Positions 61,690 through 64,000 of a stretch of DNA of 64,000 bases are shown here, one piece after another. The stretch is from Micavibrio sp. GTDB lineage: Bacteria; Pseudomonadota; Alphaproteobacteria; Micavibrionales; Micavibrionaceae. Where the stretch lies: positions 372,001 through 436,000 of the forward strand of contig JAPJQV010000001.1 in NCBI GenBank assembly GCA_030824965.1, read 5' to 3'. Position 1 is the stretch's first letter; the number at the start of each line of letters is the position of its first letter. The notes beneath the pieces were generated by a model that saw only the letters and a list, made by a program, of their open reading frames with translations, searched no databases and was not told where the DNA came from. Both the position numbers and the translations under genes were made by a program.

Positions 61690-62834
61690 TGGCTTTCGGT
61701 ATCTATGTTCACTGGCCGTTTTGCCTGTCGAAATGCCCGTATTGCGATTTCAATTCCCATGTCCATGATACGATAGATCATAACGCTTTTGCCAAAGCTT
61801 ACCTGAAAGAAATCAGCTACATCGCTGATATGACGAAAGGCCGCAGCGTCGATACGGTTTTCTTTGGCGGCGGCACGCCGTCATTGATGAAGCCTGAAAC
61901 GGTTAAGACTATACTGGATGCGATTAAATCACATTGGGATGTATCGCCGGATTGGGAAGTGACGCTGGAAGCCAACCCGACATCCTCGGAAGCGGAAAAA
62001 TTCAAATCATTCAAAGCGGCAGGGGTAAACCGTTTATCGCTCGGTATTCAATCCTTGCGGACAGATGATTTGCAATTTCTTGGCCGTACGCATGATATAG
62101 ACCAGGCGAAGAACGCAATCCAGATGGCCGCCGATACATTCGACCGTTTCAGTTTCGATCTGATCTATGCGCGGCCGCAGCAGACTGTCGAGGCATGGAA
62201 AGAAGAACTGCAGGAAGCGCTGCAAATCGCCGCCGGGCATATTTCGCTTTATCAGCTTACCATTGAAAAGAACACGCCGTTTTTTATCCAGCATGCCCGC
62301 GGGGAATTTAAAGTTCCGGCGGAAGAACTGGCGGCGGATTTCTATGACGCGACCGAAAACATAATGGGCGCAGCGGGTTTTGAAACCTATGAAGTCTCCA
62401 ACTACGCGAAGCCCGGCCAGCAATCGCGCCATAACCTGATTTACTGGCGGTACGGCGATTATGCCGGAATAGGGCCGGGGGCGCACGGACGTTTGACACT
62501 GGATGGAAAGAAATACGCAACACGGACGCACAGAGCGCCCGATATATGGTTGCAGCGCGTTGAGGCTAACGGTCATTCCCATCATGACTTCGAATTAATT
62601 GATAATCTTCAGCGTTTGCAGGAAGCGGTAATGATGGGATTGCGCTTGAACGAAGGCGTGCCGTTATCACGATTGCAATCCGAATATGGCGGCAATCCAC
62701 TGGATGTGATCTCCATAAAAAAAATCAGCAAACTCTGCGACGAGGGCTTGCTGATTTTTGAAAATGATATTATCCGCGCTACACATTCAGGCCGTAAATG
62801 CCTGAACGGAGTTCTTGATTATCTGCTGAACTGA
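61689..62834 (+). CDS. hemW: Radical SAM heme chaperone HemW
   Basis: A 381-residue radical SAM protein of the HemW/HemN-like group. The cluster motif is C12-x3-C16-x2-C19 (FCLSKCPYC); FFGGGTPSLM and the SLGIQSL block follow. It lacks the extra N-terminal segment of true coproporphyrinogen dehydrogenase HemN, so heme trafficking rather than oxidation is the better call. Its end overlaps the convergent gene by 16 bases. Confidence 0.94.
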   Translation: MAFGIYVHWPFCLSKCPYCDFNSHVHDTIDHNAFAKAYLKEISYIADMTKGRSVDTVFFGGGTPSLMKPETVKTILDAIKSHWDVSPDWEVTLEANPTSSEAEKFKSFKAAGVNRLSLGIQSLRTDDLQFLGRTHDIDQAKNAIQMAADTFDRFSFDLIYARPQQTVEAWKEELQEALQIAAGHISLYQLTIEKNTPFFIQHARGEFKVPAEELAADFYDATENIMGAAGFETYEVSNYAKPGQQSRHNLIYWRYGDYAGIGPGAHGRLTLDGKKYATRTHRAPDIWLQRVEANGHSHHDFELIDNLQRLQEAVMMGLRLNEGVPLSRLQSEYGGNPLDVISIKKISKLCDEGLLIFENDIIRATHSGRKCLNGVLDYLLN

Positions 62835-63754
62835 GCCGCATTTAAAAGCACACTGATATCAACGCCATTCAACAAGGTCCGGCCTTGCGCATCTGTCTTG
62901 ACGTTATAACTGCGTGTATCGTCATTACCGGCAACGACCTTACCCGACATTTGCAAAACGCTTAAGACGCCCAATGTTTTTTGCAATTGCACTTTGTTCA
63001 GCGTAGAAGGATCTTTCAATTTCGTGCCGATTAAATTCACTGCGTTGCTAAGGCCGCTAATTTCGGCCTGGCTTGTTTGCGTAAAACCACGGGCGGCGGC
63101 CTTATCGGCTGTCACTTGTGATTGTACTTTTAAAGATTTTGCCAACGGCGCCTTTTGATTTTGGGTGTTGATGAAATTAATGTCGTTTGCCGTTACATTG
63201 ACCGGGCCGGAAAAACCGCCATTTGATTTTTCAAGATCATAGTCAATATTTACATTGGAAACCGATGTGCCTTCATTCGTCGTGCTATCGCGATAGGCGA
63301 CATCGCCATAAGATGCATTGAGTGTTTTGAAACCGAAAACATCCATATCCCAGATACCGGAAGCTTTCTGGCTGCCCAGCGATAATTTACCCGGCTGTTT
63401 GCCGCCATAGGTCAGCGTCGATGGCACGGCAACGGAAGTTTTGAATTCCGATACATTATCTGTCGGCATCATATTCATGATGACTTTACCGACATTCAAC
63501 GCTTCGCCTTGCGGGCTGGTCAAAGTGAGAGAGGGCAGGGTGACTTCGTAATAATTATTCTTTGGCAGAACGGAAACGCTTCCGCTGAAATCAGCTTTAC
63601 TACCGGCAACTTTCAAATCTTTGCGAGAGGTGATTTCTTTATTAAACCGTTCTTGTAGTGCGGTTGCGCCTTGTTGATCGATGGTTGCCGCCAAAGCAGG
63701 TGTCACTAAAAACAGGCAGGTAAAGAAAAGACTTAATAGTTTGAATTGAGGCAT
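62819..63754 (-). CDS. Exported protein of unknown function
   Basis: A 311-residue protein with a signal peptide (MPQFKLLSLFFTCLFLVTPALA, cleavage after ALA). The mature part is beta-rich with many short V/I-x-V strands and repeated N/T/S-rich turns, like periplasmic AsmA- or DUF945-type proteins, but I could not assign it. The ATG at 63754 has GGAG nine bases upstream; earlier in-frame starts at 63769 and 63847 are less likely. It is divergent from the helicase gene. Confidence 0.75.
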   Translation of the reverse strand: MPQFKLLSLFFTCLFLVTPALAATIDQQGATALQERFNKEITSRKDLKVAGSKADFSGSVSVLPKNNYYEVTLPSLTLTSPQGEALNVGKVIMNMMPTDNVSEFKTSVAVPSTLTYGGKQPGKLSLGSQKASGIWDMDVFGFKTLNASYGDVAYRDSTTNEGTSVSNVNIDYDLEKSNGGFSGPVNVTANDINFINTQNQKAPLAKSLKVQSQVTADKAAARGFTQTSQAEISGLSNAVNLIGTKLKDPSTLNKVQLQKTLGVLSVLQMSGKVVAGNDDTRSYNVKTDAQGRTLLNGVDISVLLNAAQFSR

Positions 63755-63824
63755 GCGCCGGGTCTCCATTTTCGCGTTTTTAATGATATATAAGTGATTA
63801 GCAGAAAGTACAGAGCGCCGCCAG

Positions 63825-64000
63825 ATGTCACCCACCAACAAAGCCATCGCCTATGACGGGTTGATTTCTGCCATATTGGGTCCGACCAATACGGGTAAGA
63901 CATACCGTGCGGTGGAACAAATGCTGACCCACCATTCGGGCGTCATCGGCTTTCCGCTGCGGCTGCTGGCGCGGGAGAATTACGATAAAATCGTCGAGCG
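63825..64000 (+). CDS. SUV3-like superfamily 2 helicase, N-terminal part
   Basis: The first 58 codons of a helicase cut by the right edge. ILGPTNTGKTYRAVEQ is Walker A with the TNTGKT form typical of SUV3-type RNA/DNA helicases, followed by GVIGFPLRLLARENYDKI, which matches the PLRLLARE motif Ia of that family. SUV3-like helicases are common in alphaproteobacteria. Confidence 0.85.
   Translation, partial: MSPTNKAIAYDGLISAILGPTNTGKTYRAVEQMLTHHSGVIGFPLRLLARENYDKIVE

Noticed and set aside
1..64000. CRISPR array, rRNA genes or phage-defence island
   Set aside because: No regularly spaced repeats, no rRNA-like stretch and no cluster of defence genes were seen.

Overview
The window looks like core chromosome of an alphaproteobacterium with short intergenic spaces and a few accessory insertions. 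Several gene neighbourhoods point there by established knowledge: an F1-only ATP synthase operon (atpHAGDC without F0) directly downstream of priA, the xerC / DUF484 / transaldolase / priA block, hrcA-grpE-dnaK-dnaJ next to rph-rdgB-hemW, and an SUV3-like helicase at the right edge. A class II lysyl-tRNA synthetase, an odh (sucA-sucB-lpd) locus interrupted by unknown genes and a lineage-specific pilin-like family suggest a less studied group (Micavibrio- or Rhodospirillales-like is my guess, not shown).

Layout. 1-1209: three tandem paralogues of a small helical (possibly TerB-like) family, the first cut by the window edge; then a fatty-acid desaturase on the opposite strand. 2273-14577: 2-oxoglutarate dehydrogenase E1, E2 and E3, separated by a GAF protein, a pair of unknown Cys/His proteins, a small secreted protein and a minus-strand set (unknown, PfkB kinase, CDA-like deaminase). 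14690-18541: two tandem pilin-like secreted proteins, then xerC, DUF484 and transaldolase on the minus strand. 18616-26599: priA, a TraX-like membrane protein and atpHAGDC. 26574-32142: pabB-pabA-pabC (4-aminobenzoate for folate) and a DinG-type helicase. 32254-42000: a third pilin-like paralogue, lysS, nitroreductase, uvrB, small secreted proteins, two cyclophilins and purB. 41618-45041: radC, map, a CinA-like protein, tRNA-Leu(UAA), MAPEG and FUSC membrane proteins. 45345-53531: a DEAD-box helicase, a MarR / small ORF / pentapeptide operon, uvrC, bactofilin, an unknown, nth and an AraC-methyltransferase fusion. 53535-54310: a decayed membrane protein gene and a small GIY-YIG unit bounded by REP-like inverted repeats. 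54311-64000: dapB, dnaJ, dnaK, grpE, hrcA, rph, rdgB, hemW, an unknown periplasmic protein and the start of the SUV3-like helicase.

Points of most interest: (1) a 370-bp unit made of a GIY-YIG gene between nearly identical 32-bp palindromic inverted repeats, abutting the dapB stop, with a second copy of the dapB tail on its far side; (2) a three-member pilin-like family with conserved cysteines and a conserved C-terminus; (3) a tandem pair of unknown Cys/His proteins inside the odh locus; (4) a repeated promoter geometry, a -10 box 6-7 bases before the start codon without a Shine-Dalgarno sequence, which implies leaderless mRNAs; (5) a 58-codon gene between a pentapeptide-repeat gene and a MarR gene, with an 18-bp perfect palindrome upstream of the operon.

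All calls come from reading the sequence; no database search was run.
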